Below, one piece after another: positions 1 to 8,651 of a DNA stretch of 64,000 nt (positions are counted from its first letter, which is position 1; the number at the start of each line of letters is the position of its first letter). The stretch is from Streptomyces sp. B21-105. GTDB lineage: Bacteria > Actinomycetota > Actinomycetes > Streptomycetales > Streptomycetaceae. The DNA lies in the NCBI RefSeq assembly GCF_036898465.1, contig NZ_JARUMJ010000001.1:6634001-6698000 (forward strand), read 5' to 3'. A program made the position numbers and the translations under genes. A model generated the notes under the pieces. It did not search any database, was not told the DNA's origin, and saw nothing but the letters and a program-made list of their open reading frames with translations.

Positions 1-20
1 CCGGCGTTTCCGGTCCGGAC

Positions 21-58
21 GGCCACCCCGGAACAATCCCCCCTGTTCCGGGGCGGCC
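21..58. terminator. Hairpin, possible terminator of an upstream gene
   Basis: A perfect 10-bp stem (26-35 with 44-53) around an 8-nt C-rich loop is extended by a GGCC/GGCC pair across one mismatch. There is no T tract. It probably ends transcription of a gene lying before the window. Confidence 0.4.
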
Positions 59-88
59 GACCTCCTTCACCGGACGACGACCACGCGG

Positions 89-120
89 AAAGACCCCGGA
101 GCCGATCCGGGGTCTTTTTT
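89..120 (+). terminator. Intrinsic terminator
   Basis: A 10-bp perfect stem (91-100 with 106-115) with a 5-nt loop is followed by TTTTT, a classical rho-independent layout. It closes a transcript entering from the left and insulates the PAP2 gene. Confidence 0.75.
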
Positions 121-174
121 GCGCGCGCTCTCTCTGCAGTACGGCCGGTCCGACAAGCTGACAAGCTGGGGTCC

Positions 175-1062
175 ATGTCGTCCCGTCCGAGCCGCCCGCA
201 CCCCGGCCCCGGCCCCGGCCCCGACCCCGGTCCCGACCTGGGCCCCCGCCTGGGCCCCCGCCTGGGCCCCCACGGCGGTGGCGCCGCGACGGAGGCGGTC
301 GACCGCGCGGCCGCCGGTCCCCCGCGGATTCTCGGCCCCCGCCTCGGTCCGCTCCTCGGCCTTCTCTGCGGCCTGCCCGCGGTCCTCTTCGCGGTGATCA
401 CCTGGCAGGTCGCCGTCGGCGGGCCGCTGCTGCGCGTGGACGAGCGCCTCAGCCGCGCCCTCGTCCACCCCGACCGGGTCTCCGAGCTGCTGGCCGACCT
501 CGGCGAGGTGCCGATCGCGGTGCCCGTGCTGGTGCTGGCCGCCGGGTACGTCGCCTGGCGGGGGAGAGCGGCGGGCGGGGCGCGGTGGTGGGCGCCGCCG
601 GTCGCGGCGCTCGGCCTGCTGTTGCTGGTGCCGCTGATCGTCGTCCCCCTCAAGGAGTGGACCGACCGGCCCGGCACGCCCGCCGTGCCGCCCGCCACCG
701 GCTACTACCCCTCCGGGCACACGGCGACGGCGGCCGTCGCCTACGGCTCCGCGGTGTTGGTCCTGCTGCCCTGGCTGCGGACCGCGCTCGCCCGTCGGAC
801 GGCCGTGGCCACCGGCGTGCTCCTCGTCCTCGCCGTCTCCTTCGCGCTGGTCCGGCACGGCTATCACTGGCCGCTGGACGTGGTGGCCAGCTGGTGCCTG
901 TGCGCGGTGCTGCTCGGGGCGCTGTGGCACCTCCTGGCACGGGAACGCCGCCGACCACGCCAAACCGTCGCACCCGAGCCGCCCACCCGTACGACTCGGA
1001 CAAGCGACCCCTCGGGCTCTCGCCCCTACCGTGGACCACGAAAGCCACAGGACACCCCCTAA
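175..1062 (+). CDS. PAP2-family membrane phosphatase
   Basis: Type 2 phosphatidic acid phosphatase superfamily, 295 aa. After a Gly/Pro-rich N-terminus (GPRLGP units) come several hydrophobic helices, with the phosphatase motifs on the membrane side: a Lys/Arg-Pro motif (KEWTDRP), the central PSGH and the C-terminal RHGYHWPLD block carrying the catalytic His and its Asp partner. The family removes phosphate from lipid phosphates or undecaprenyl diphosphate. The substrate cannot be read from sequence. The ATG follows GGGG only, so the start is uncertain; the low-complexity first 55 residues may be partly untranslated. It stands alone, 22 bp before the aldehyde dehydrogenase. Confidence 0.85.
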   Translation: MSSRPSRPHPGPGPGPDPGPDLGPRLGPRLGPHGGGAATEAVDRAAAGPPRILGPRLGPLLGLLCGLPAVLFAVITWQVAVGGPLLRVDERLSRALVHPDRVSELLADLGEVPIAVPVLVLAAGYVAWRGRAAGGARWWAPPVAALGLLLLVPLIVVPLKEWTDRPGTPAVPPATGYYPSGHTATAAVAYGSAVLVLLPWLRTALARRTAVATGVLLVLAVSFALVRHGYHWPLDVVASWCLCAVLLGALWHLLARERRRPRQTVAPEPPTRTTRTSDPSGSRPYRGPRKPQDTP

Positions 1063-1084
1063 GCGGAAGGGCCGGGACTCGACC

Positions 1085-2548
1085 ATGCCCCAGGAAACGA
1101 ACGTGGGGGCCACCCACGCCTTCTGGCTCGCCGGACGCCAGGTCACCGGCGAGGGCGGCTTCGACGTCGCCTCCCCGTGGGACGGCCGGCTCGTCGGCAG
1201 GGTCAGTGTGCCGACGGACGCGCAGGTCGAGGAGGCCGTCGCCGCCGCGTACGCCGTACGGGACGAGTTCGCCGGCACCCCGGCCCATGTGCGCGCCGCC
1301 GCCCTCGACCACGTCAGCAAGCGGCTGGCCGAGCGCACCGAGGAGATCGCGCGGCTGATCTCCGCCGAGAACGGCAAGCCGATCAAGTGGGCGCGCGGCG
1401 AGGTCGGCCGGGCCGTGTCCGTGTTCCGCTTCGCGGCCGAGGAGGCCCGGCGGTTCAACGGCGGCGAGGCCCAGCGCCTCGACACCGACGCCGGCGGCCA
1501 GGGGCGGCTCGCCCTCACCCGGCGCTTCCCGAAGGGCGTGGTGCTCGGCATCGCGCCGTTCAACTTCCCGCTGAACCTGTGCGCGCACAAGGTCGCCCCG
1601 GCGATCGCGGCCGGCGCGCCGATCATCCTGAAGCCCGCCCCGGCGACCCCGCTGTCCGCTCTGGTCATGGGCGAGCTGCTCGCCGAGACCGAGCTGCCCG
1701 CCGGCTCCTGGTCGATCCTGCCGGTCCCCAACGACCGCATGCCGGCCCTCGTCCGGGACGAGCGGCTGCCCGTGATCTCCTTCACCGGCTCCGAGAAGGT
1801 CGGCTACGCGATCATGGACTCGGTGCCGCGCAAGCACTGCACCCTGGAGCTGGGCGGCAACGGCGCGGCCGTCGTCCTCGGCGACTGGGCGTCCGACGCG
1901 GACCTCGACCGGGCCGCCGGCCGCATCGCGACCTTCTCCAACTACCAGGGCGGTCAGTCCTGCATCTCCGTGCAGCGGGTCATCGCGGACGCCTCCGTGT
2001 ACGACCGGTTGCTGCCGCGCATCGTCGCCGCCGTCGAGGCGCAGGTCACCGGCGACCCGTCGGACGCCGCGACCGACGTCGGCCCGCTGGTCAGCGAGGA
2101 AGCGGCCCGGCGGGTGGAGACGTGGGTGGACGAGGCGGTCGCGGCCGGGGCGAAGCTCCTGACCGGCGGCGAGCGCGACGGCGCCGGCTACGCCCCGACC
2201 GTGCTGGTCGACGTGCCGGCCGACGCCAAGGTCGCCTGCGAGGAGGTCTTCGGACCGGTCCTCACCGTGCAGCGCGTCGACGGCGAGGCCGAGGCCTTCG
2301 CGGCCGTCAACTCCTCCAAGTACGGCCTCCAGGCGGGCGTGTTCACCCACGACGTCCAGGCGGCGTTCCGGGCCCACCGCGCGCTCGAGGTCGGCGGCGT
2401 CGTCATCGGCGACGTGCCCTCCTACCGCGCCGACCAGATGCCGTACGGCGGCGCCAAGCAGTCCGGCGTGGGCCGCGAGGGCGTCCGGTTCGCGATGGAG
2501 GACTACACCTACGAGCGGGTGCTGGTGCTCACGGGACTCGCCCTCTAG
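1085..2548 (+). CDS. NAD(P)-dependent aldehyde dehydrogenase
   Basis: Aldehyde dehydrogenase superfamily, 487 aa, which is the usual length. It oxidises an aldehyde to the acid using NAD(P)+. The general-base Glu255 sits in LELGGNG and the catalytic Cys293 in GGQSCISVQR; the cofactor-fold motif NFPLN and the C-terminal PYGGAKQSGVGREG signature are also present. The ATG at 1085 is preferred over an in-frame ATG at 1031 because GGAAGGG lies upstream and homology begins just after it. The substrate is unknown; the layout recalls broad-specificity or glyceraldehyde-type dehydrogenases. The gene ends facing the GH3 gene, with a shared terminator between them. Confidence 0.9.
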   Translation: MPQETNVGATHAFWLAGRQVTGEGGFDVASPWDGRLVGRVSVPTDAQVEEAVAAAYAVRDEFAGTPAHVRAAALDHVSKRLAERTEEIARLISAENGKPIKWARGEVGRAVSVFRFAAEEARRFNGGEAQRLDTDAGGQGRLALTRRFPKGVVLGIAPFNFPLNLCAHKVAPAIAAGAPIILKPAPATPLSALVMGELLAETELPAGSWSILPVPNDRMPALVRDERLPVISFTGSEKVGYAIMDSVPRKHCTLELGGNGAAVVLGDWASDADLDRAAGRIATFSNYQGGQSCISVQRVIADASVYDRLLPRIVAAVEAQVTGDPSDAATDVGPLVSEEAARRVETWVDEAVAAGAKLLTGGERDGAGYAPTVLVDVPADAKVACEEVFGPVLTVQRVDGEAEAFAAVNSSKYGLQAGVFTHDVQAAFRAHRALEVGGVVIGDVPSYRADQMPYGGAKQSGVGREGVRFAMEDYTYERVLVLTGLAL

Positions 2549-2560
2549 CCCTCTAGGTAA

Positions 2561-2575
2561 TGGGAACCATTTTCA
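2561..2575. promoter_or_regulatory. Zur/Fur-like box between convergent genes
   Basis: TGGGAACCATTTTCA resembles the actinobacterial zinc-uptake regulator palindrome (TGAAAATNATTTTCA type); the right half is perfect and the left half degenerate. It is followed by GATAGT, a plausible -10 element, and 36 bp further by a strong terminator. There is no obvious downstream gene, so it may drive a very short transcript or be a relic. Confidence 0.35.
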
Positions 2576-2610
2576 GATAGTCTTCGGGTCGGCGCTCACA
2601 CGCCGTCCCC

Positions 2611-2652
2611 GAAGGGGCCCGGCGCCGATGCCTTCCGGCGCCGGGCCCCTTC
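2611..2652. terminator. Bidirectional terminator
   Basis: A perfect 17-bp stem (2611-2627 with 2636-2652) with an 8-nt loop lies between the convergent aldehyde dehydrogenase and GH3 genes. Confidence 0.85.
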
Positions 2653-2676
2653 TTCGTGCCGGCCTCGTCCGGACCC

Positions 2677-5568
2677 TCAACCGGAGAAGCCGACGTGCGC
2701 GAGCCGCAGCGGGCCGCGCAGTCCGAGGCGCAGGTCGTGGACGCCGTCGGCGACGAAGGGCGCGTCCAGCGTGACGTAGTCGTACGGGCCCGGCGTGGGC
2801 GCCCGGAGCGTCACCGTGGCCAGCACCGGACCGCCGTCCAGGGAGAGCTCCACGGTGCCCTCGCCGGACACCGTCACCGTCACGCCCGTCACCCCAGGTG
2901 CACCCGTGCCCGCGCCGGCGCCCCCCGCTCCCGTGCCGAAGTCGCAGGCGCGGTAGAGCAGTTCGCCCGTCCCGCGGCCGGCCGGCGTCACCGCGTCGCC
3001 CGACTCCTTCGTGCGGTCGACGATCTCGGTCCCGCTCTGCTCGTCGAAGTCGGCCGCCGCGAGTCCGTCCGCGCGCACCGCCCGCGGCGCCGACGGCTCA
3101 CCGTCGAGAACGGCGGTCGTGCGCAGCCGGACGTCCTCGCTGGACGCGCCGACCAGGAGCTCGTACGGGCCCGCCTCCAGGCGCAGACTGCCCCGCGCCA
3201 CGTCCCAGAAGGCGAAGGCGGACAGCGGCACGTCGAAGGCGACCGGCGTACGCGCGCCGGGGGCCAGGGTGATCCGGCGGCAGTCGAGCAGCTCACGGCG
3301 CGGGCGGACGGCCGACGGGTCTACGGCGCGGGTGTAGAGCTGGACGACCTCGTCGGCCGTCAGGTCGCCGGTGTTGGTCACCGTGCAGGCGACATGCGCC
3401 CGCCCGTCCGCCACGCGCACCGTGAGATCGGCGTACGAGAACGACGCGTACGACAGGCCGTGCCCGAACGGGAACAGCGGGACGCCCTCGAAGTAGAGGT
3501 AGGTCTGCCGGGCGCCGATCACGTCGTAGTCCAGCAGGTCGGGCAGGTCCGTGTCGTCGGCGTACCAGGTCTGCGGGAGGCGGCCGGCCGGGGAGACGTC
3601 GCCCGCCAGGACGCGCGCCAGGGCGGTGCCCGCGGCCTGGCCGCCGTGCGCCGTCCACAGCGCCGCGGCCAGCGGTCCCGGCTCGAACGCGTACGGGTAC
3701 GCCGACACCAGCACCAGCACCGTGCGCGCGTTCGCCGCCCGGGCCGCCGCCAGCAGCCGCTCCTGGTGGGGCGGCAGGCGCAGGGTGGTGCGGTCCTCGG
3801 TCTCCCGGCCGTTGATGTGCGGGTCGTTGCCGGCCACCACCACGACCACGTCGGCCCCGGCCGTGACCCGGGTCACTGCGCTTTCGCCGGATTCGACGAC
3901 GATGAGCTCGAAGACCTCGGGATCCGCCCCGGTCTCCCCGTCCGGTCCGGCAACCCGCACACCGTCGGCGGCGACACACACGTGACGACCCGTGCCCAGG
4001 TGCAGCAGGAGGTGACCGTTTCCGTGAGGCTCCAGGCGGAACGTCTCCTGCACGACCCAGCCGCCGGGCTGGTCGGCGGAGGCGCGCAGCAGGCCGTCCT
4101 CGGCGACCGAGAGGTAGCGGCCGTCGGGGGCGCGCAGCGTGAGCACGCCCTCGCCCCAGTCCACCAGCGCCAGCTCGGTGCCGGCGGCGTCCGCGGTCAG
4201 CGGCGGCAGGTCGGTGCGGCCGGCCAGCAGCGCCGGGTCGAGGGCGCCCTCGGCGCCGCGCACCTCGTCGGAGGCCTCGGGCGCGGCGGGGACCTTCAGG
4301 AACGTGCCGGCCGAGGTCTTCAGCAGGACCCGGTCCACCCCCTCGGCGAACTCGACCCGCTCGGCGCCGAACCGCTCGTACAGCCCCTCCAGCGGGGTGG
4401 AGCGGTGGATCGGGGTGCCGCTGTACCAGTCGACCTTGCACTCGTCGGCGAGCAGTCCGACCACCGCGATCCGGGTGTCGGCGGCCAGCGGCAGCACGCC
4501 GTCGTTGCGCAGCAGCACGACCGCCTGCTCGGCGGCCTCGCCGGCGAGCGCGCGGTGCGCCGGGGTGTCGAACGCGCCGGTCCCCGCGTGCGGGTCGTCC
4601 TGCGGGTCGAACTCGCCGAGCCGGAAGCGGACCGACAGCTGACGGCGGACCGCCCCGTCGACGTCGGCCTCCGTCAGCAGGCCCTGCTCCAGAGCGCCCC
4701 TGACCCGGGCGACGATCTTCGAGCCGTCGGTGCCGTGGTCGGTGAAGCTGTCCACGCCGGCCAGCAGCGAGGCCGCCGTCGCCTCCTCGTGGGTGTCGAA
4801 GTAGTGCTCGCAGTCGACCAGGTTGGACGGCGCGCCCGCGTCCGAGCAGACCAGCAGCTCCTCGTCGGTCCAGGCCCGCAGCTGCTCGCGCAGATACGGC
4901 GAGACGTGGTTGGGGCGGCCGTTGACCAGGTTGTACGCGGGCATCACACCCGCCACCGCGCCCGCCTCGACGGTGTCGCGGAAGGCGCGCAGATCGTACT
5001 CGTGCAGCACCCGGGGGCGCACCGAGGACGAGGTGACGGCCCGGTCCGTCTCGTTGTTGTGCGCCAGCCAGTGCTTGAGGACGGGAGCCGTGCGCCAGTA
5101 CGTCGGATGGTCTCCGCGCAGGCCGTGGGTGTACGCCGTGGCGATGGCCGAGGTCAGCTTCGGGTCCTCCGAGTAGCCCTCCTCGTTGCGGCCCCACAGC
5201 GGGTGGCGCAGCAGGTTCACGGTGGGGGCCCAGACGTTGAGACCGACGCGCTCGTCGAGGGCGCGCATGGCCCGGACCTCCCTGGACACGGCCTCGCCGA
5301 CCCGGCGCACCAGCTCGGTGTTCCAGGTCGCGCCCAACCCCACGGCCTGCGGGAACACCGTCGCCGGGCCCATCCACGCGACGCCGTGCAGCGCCTCCTG
5401 GCCGGTGCGGAACGCGGCCACGCCGAGCCGCTCGACGGCCGGGGCGAACTGGTGCAGGAAGGAGACCTTCTCGTCCAGGGTCAGCCGGGACAGCAGGTCG
5501 TCGATGCGCTTCGCGAACGGCAGCCGCGGATCGCGGAAAGGCGGCGTGTGCGGCGGGTGTGCGGTCAC
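2677..5568 (-). CDS. Glycoside hydrolase family 3 (beta-glucosidase type)
   Basis: A GH3 enzyme of 963 aa releasing terminal beta-linked sugars, most likely beta-glucose from xyloglucan fragments given its neighbours. The N-terminal barrel carries TVFPQAVGLGATWN and the nucleophile motif VCSDAG (Asp243). The second domain contains VVVVAGNDPHINGRETEDR and a fibronectin-III-like region with FPFGHGLSY. An insertion of about 150 residues with LRAPDGRYLSV and GTGRHVCVAADG looks fascin/beta-trefoil-like, where many relatives carry PA14. The start is GTG 5568 (AGGGAA 5 nt upstream): an in-frame ATG at 5625 would translate the operator palindrome. No signal peptide is seen, so it is probably cytoplasmic. 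It is divergent from the importer. Confidence 0.88.
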   Translation of the reverse strand: MTAHPPHTPPFRDPRLPFAKRIDDLLSRLTLDEKVSFLHQFAPAVERLGVAAFRTGQEALHGVAWMGPATVFPQAVGLGATWNTELVRRVGEAVSREVRAMRALDERVGLNVWAPTVNLLRHPLWGRNEEGYSEDPKLTSAIATAYTHGLRGDHPTYWRTAPVLKHWLAHNNETDRAVTSSSVRPRVLHEYDLRAFRDTVEAGAVAGVMPAYNLVNGRPNHVSPYLREQLRAWTDEELLVCSDAGAPSNLVDCEHYFDTHEEATAASLLAGVDSFTDHGTDGSKIVARVRGALEQGLLTEADVDGAVRRQLSVRFRLGEFDPQDDPHAGTGAFDTPAHRALAGEAAEQAVVLLRNDGVLPLAADTRIAVVGLLADECKVDWYSGTPIHRSTPLEGLYERFGAERVEFAEGVDRVLLKTSAGTFLKVPAAPEASDEVRGAEGALDPALLAGRTDLPPLTADAAGTELALVDWGEGVLTLRAPDGRYLSVAEDGLLRASADQPGGWVVQETFRLEPHGNGHLLLHLGTGRHVCVAADGVRVAGPDGETGADPEVFELIVVESGESAVTRVTAGADVVVVVAGNDPHINGRETEDRTTLRLPPHQERLLAAARAANARTVLVLVSAYPYAFEPGPLAAALWTAHGGQAAGTALARVLAGDVSPAGRLPQTWYADDTDLPDLLDYDVIGARQTYLYFEGVPLFPFGHGLSYASFSYADLTVRVADGRAHVACTVTNTGDLTADEVVQLYTRAVDPSAVRPRRELLDCRRITLAPGARTPVAFDVPLSAFAFWDVARGSLRLEAGPYELLVGASSEDVRLRTTAVLDGEPSAPRAVRADGLAAADFDEQSGTEIVDRTKESGDAVTPAGRGTGELLYRACDFGTGAGGAGAGTGAPGVTGVTVTVSGEGTVELSLDGGPVLATVTLRAPTPGPYDYVTLDAPFVADGVHDLRLGLRGPLRLAHVGFSG

Positions 5569-5604
5569 GTGGGGTTCCCTTTGCGATGGAGCGAGCTGGC
5601 TCTT

Positions 5605-5618
5605 TCGAAGCGCTTCGA
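5605..5618. promoter_or_regulatory. LacI-family operator, copy 1
   Basis: The perfect 14-bp palindrome TCGAAGCGCTTCGA lies 37 bp upstream of the GH3 start. The core AGCGCT is typical of LacI-family operators such as CebR sites. Confidence 0.7.
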
Positions 5619-5764
5619 TGCTCATTCGCCATACCGGTGGGTGTCAAGGGGACCTCACGCTTATTTCAAGCGGTGCATACGAACAGGTCACCCCCGATAC
5701 CTCGGAGGAAACTTGGGGACGACCCTTGTGCACCCTGCAGTGTTCACTTAACCTCGCAGCAACA

Positions 5765-5778
5765 TCGAAGCGCTTCGA
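5765..5778. promoter_or_regulatory. LacI-family operator, copy 2
   Basis: An identical 14-bp palindrome lies 118 bp before the solute-binding protein gene and is well placed to control the importer operon. Confidence 0.7.
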
Positions 5779-5895
5779 CTGGAAAGCCCCAGCACAGGGG
5801 GCCGCAGGAACCGCTTCGGCTCCCCAGTTCCACTCGAGACACCGCAGCCGACGGCCACCGCCGGGTGTCCTGGTGCGCCATGAAGGGTTGACGCA

Positions 5896-7590
5896 ATGAC
5901 GCCGAACGCCGCTTCCGCCTCCTCCGGACCGAGCCGGAGAAGCTTCCTCGCCTCCACGGCGGTCGCCACCGCAGCGGTGGCCGGCGGGATGCCGCTGCTC
6001 GCCGCCTGCGGCGGGTCGGACGGCGACTCACGCGAGGGGACCACGTCGGGCAAGGCCGCGAAGAAGATCCTGCCCGCCTTCGTGGCCGCCGGCGTGGTCA
6101 CGCCGGACATCCCGTCCAAGAACGGTTCCGCGGTCGGCTTCACCAGCAAGCTCGACCTCGCGACCCTGAAGACCTCCGTGCCGAAGACGCTCGGCAAGGG
6201 CGGCAAGGTCACGGTCATGTCGCCGTTCTGGGGCTCGCCGCCGAAGGGCGACAACCCCTACTACACGGCGATGAACAGCCTCACCGGCGTCGACGTCGTC
6301 TGGCAGAACCAGGACGGCAACACCTACGACCAGAAGCTCGGCGCGGTCCTCGCCTCCAGCAACGTGCCGGACGTGGTGGTCGTCCCCGGCTGGAACATGG
6401 GCGGCAAGATACCCAGCGCCATCCTCAGCAAGTTCGCCGACCTTGGCCCCTACCTGTCCGGGGACAAGGTCAAGGAGTACCCGAACCTCGCGGCGATCCC
6501 GACGGACGCCTGGCAGCGCGCGATCTTCGGCGGCAAGCTGCGCGGTCTGCCGATGCCGTCCTCGTACGTGCCGAACATCGTCCCCTTCTACCGCAAGGAC
6601 CTCTTCGAGAAGCACGGCTACGAGGTCCCGAAGACGACGGACGAGTTCACCGCGCTGGCCAAGGAGATCACCAACGCCAAGGCCAAGGTCTGGGCCTGCG
6701 GCGACATGAAGTGGACCGCGTGGAACAGCTTCGGGGTGCCGTCCGGCCAGGAGAAGCCGCTCGGCTGGATCCTCCAGGACGACAAGCTGGTCTACCGCGT
6801 CGAGCTGGACGCCTACCTCGAAGCGCTGGAGTGGGCCCGCAAGCTGTTCGCCGCCGGCTACGTGCACCCCGACTTCAAGCTGGGCAAGAGCCAGGCCGTC
6901 GACCCGAGCACCAAGTTCGCGGCCGGCGAGTTCCTGATCTACAACAACGACATCTCCAGCTGGTACGGGCAGCAGGCCTCGCAGGCCACGCAGAACCCCG
7001 ACTTCCAGATCTGGGGCATGGACATCTTCGGTCACGGCGGCGCCGACCCGGCGATCTACGCCACCCAGCCGGCCAACATCTTCGCCTTCGTCAACAAGAA
7101 GGCCTCCGAGTCGGTCATCCGTGACGTGCTGGCCGTCGCCAACGTCACCGCCGCCCCGTACGGCACCAAGGAGTACATGCTCACCAACTACGGGGTCGAG
7201 GGCACGCACTACACCGTCAAGGACGGGGTGCCCGTCAAGAACGACAAGGGCAACCAGGAGGTCGCCAACGCCTTCATAATGATCGCGAGCCCGGCCGCGA
7301 CCATCGCGCACCCCGACTTCCCGGACATCGCCAAGGGCCAGGTCGAGTGGCAGCAGCGGATGGGCGCCTTCACCAAGAAGTCGGCCTTCTACGGCATGCA
7401 GATCACCGAGCCCACCCGCTGGACCAACCTCTCCAACGACTTCGAGCAGCTGGAGGACGACATCGTCCGCGGCCGCAAGAAGATCAGCGACATGCAGCAG
7501 GCGGTCGCCGACTGGAAGAAGAAGGGCGGCGACCAGCTGCGCGACTGGTACCGCAAGGTGCTCGACGACAACGGCTCGGCGGCGAGCTGA
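5896..7590 (+). CDS. Sugar ABC transporter solute-binding lipoprotein
   Basis: An extracellular oligosaccharide-binding lipoprotein of 564 aa, of the large LplA/YtcQ-like type that pairs with LplB- and YtcP-type permeases. The N-terminus has a twin-arginine motif (RRSFL, R14-R15) and a lipobox LLAAC with lipidation Cys38, so it is probably Tat-exported and anchored outside the membrane. Two permease genes follow immediately. The palindrome 118 bp upstream points to LacI control. Xyloglucan oligosaccharides are inferred as ligand from the surrounding hydrolases; the sequence alone shows only an oligosaccharide-type binding protein. Confidence 0.85.
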   Translation: MTPNAASASSGPSRRSFLASTAVATAAVAGGMPLLAACGGSDGDSREGTTSGKAAKKILPAFVAAGVVTPDIPSKNGSAVGFTSKLDLATLKTSVPKTLGKGGKVTVMSPFWGSPPKGDNPYYTAMNSLTGVDVVWQNQDGNTYDQKLGAVLASSNVPDVVVVPGWNMGGKIPSAILSKFADLGPYLSGDKVKEYPNLAAIPTDAWQRAIFGGKLRGLPMPSSYVPNIVPFYRKDLFEKHGYEVPKTTDEFTALAKEITNAKAKVWACGDMKWTAWNSFGVPSGQEKPLGWILQDDKLVYRVELDAYLEALEWARKLFAAGYVHPDFKLGKSQAVDPSTKFAAGEFLIYNNDISSWYGQQASQATQNPDFQIWGMDIFGHGGADPAIYATQPANIFAFVNKKASESVIRDVLAVANVTAAPYGTKEYMLTNYGVEGTHYTVKDGVPVKNDKGNQEVANAFIMIASPAATIAHPDFPDIAKGQVEWQQRMGAFTKKSAFYGMQITEPTRWTNLSNDFEQLEDDIVRGRKKISDMQQAVADWKKKGGDQLRDWYRKVLDDNGSAAS

Positions 7591-7616
7591 CCAGGACCGG
7601 GGCAAGGAGAACGGCC

Positions 7617-8651
7617 GTGTCGAACAGCACGGTGCCTCGGAGCAGGGCCGAGGCCGACGAGGAGCGGAAGACTCCGGCGGCGTCCGGTGACGCCGCCGGA
7701 CCGGGGAAGGCGCGGACCTCCGGCAAGCTGAGTCTGCGGATCAGATTCCGGCGCGACCGCGTCCTGCTTCTGATGACCCTGCCCGCGGTGCTGCTGGTCC
7801 TGCTCTTCAACTACGTGCCGATCCTCGGCAACGTGGTCGCCTTCCAGGACTACGACCCCTACGTCAGCGACAACGGCGTCGTCTCCATCCTGCACAGTCC
7901 CTGGGTGGGCCTGGAGAACTTCCAGCGGCTCTTCGAGGACTCCGCGTTCTGGAGCGCCGTCCAGAACACACTGTTGCTGTTCTTCCTCCAGCTCGTCCTG
8001 TACTTCCCCATCCCGATCCTGCTCGCGCTGCTCATCAACAGCGTGGTCCGGCCCCGGGTGCGGGCGGTGTCGCAGGCGATCCTCTACCTGCCGCACTTCT
8101 TCTCGTGGGTGCTGGTCATCGCCGTCTTCCAGCAGCTGTTCGGCGGCGCGGGAATCCTCTCGCAGCTGCTGCGGATGCACGGGTACGACGGCATCGACAT
8201 CATGACCGACCCGGACACCTTCAAGTTCCTGATCACCGCGCAGAGCGTCTGGAAGGACGCCGGCTGGGGCATCATCGTCTTCCTCGCCGCGCTGGCCTCC
8301 GTCAACCCGGACCTCTACGAGGCCGCCGCGATGGACGGCGCCAACCGCTGGCGCCGCATGTGGCACGTGACGCTGCCCGCCCTGCGGCCGGTGATCGCGC
8401 TGCTCCTGGTGCTGCGGGTGGGCGACGCGCTGACGGTCGGCTTCGAACAGATCCTCTTGCAGCGCGACGCGGTGGGACCAGGGGCGTCGGAAGTGCTCGA
8501 CACCTTCGTGTGGTGGAACGGCGTCCGCAACCAGGACTTCGGCTATGCGGCCGCCGCCGGACTGATCAAGGGCGTCATCAGCCTCGGCCTGGTGCTCGTC
8601 GCGAACAAGGTGGCCCACCTGATGGGCGAGCAGGGGGTGTACAAGAAATGA
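7617..8651 (+). CDS. Sugar ABC transporter permease (LplB type)
   Basis: An inner-membrane permease of 344 aa. After a charged N-terminal tail of about 45 residues there are six predicted helices and the cytoplasmic EAA loop (EAAAMDGANRWRR), which docks the ATPase. GTG 7617 was chosen because AAGGAG lies 8 nt upstream and it begins just after the binding-protein stop. Its stop overlaps the next start (ATGA), indicating translational coupling. No ATP-binding subunit is encoded nearby; Streptomyces sugar importers commonly share the MsiK ATPase encoded elsewhere. Confidence 0.87.
   Translation: MSNSTVPRSRAEADEERKTPAASGDAAGPGKARTSGKLSLRIRFRRDRVLLLMTLPAVLLVLLFNYVPILGNVVAFQDYDPYVSDNGVVSILHSPWVGLENFQRLFEDSAFWSAVQNTLLLFFLQLVLYFPIPILLALLINSVVRPRVRAVSQAILYLPHFFSWVLVIAVFQQLFGGAGILSQLLRMHGYDGIDIMTDPDTFKFLITAQSVWKDAGWGIIVFLAALASVNPDLYEAAAMDGANRWRRMWHVTLPALRPVIALLLVLRVGDALTVGFEQILLQRDAVGPGASEVLDTFVWWNGVRNQDFGYAAAAGLIKGVISLGLVLVANKVAHLMGEQGVYKK

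Larger units (their letters stand above)
5569..5895. promoter_or_regulatory. Divergent control region GH3 / sugar importer
   Basis: These 327 bp separate the GH3 gene from the importer operon and hold no convincing gene. Two copies of the palindrome TCGAAGCGCTTCGA lie 146 bp apart, one near each gene, as expected for a LacI-family repressor controlling both directions. Confidence 0.7.

Noticed and set aside
5569..5625. Upstream ATG at 5625 as start of the GH3 gene
   Set aside because: The extra residues (MSIEALRKSQ) are the translation of the operator palindrome; GTG 5568 has a proper ribosome site.
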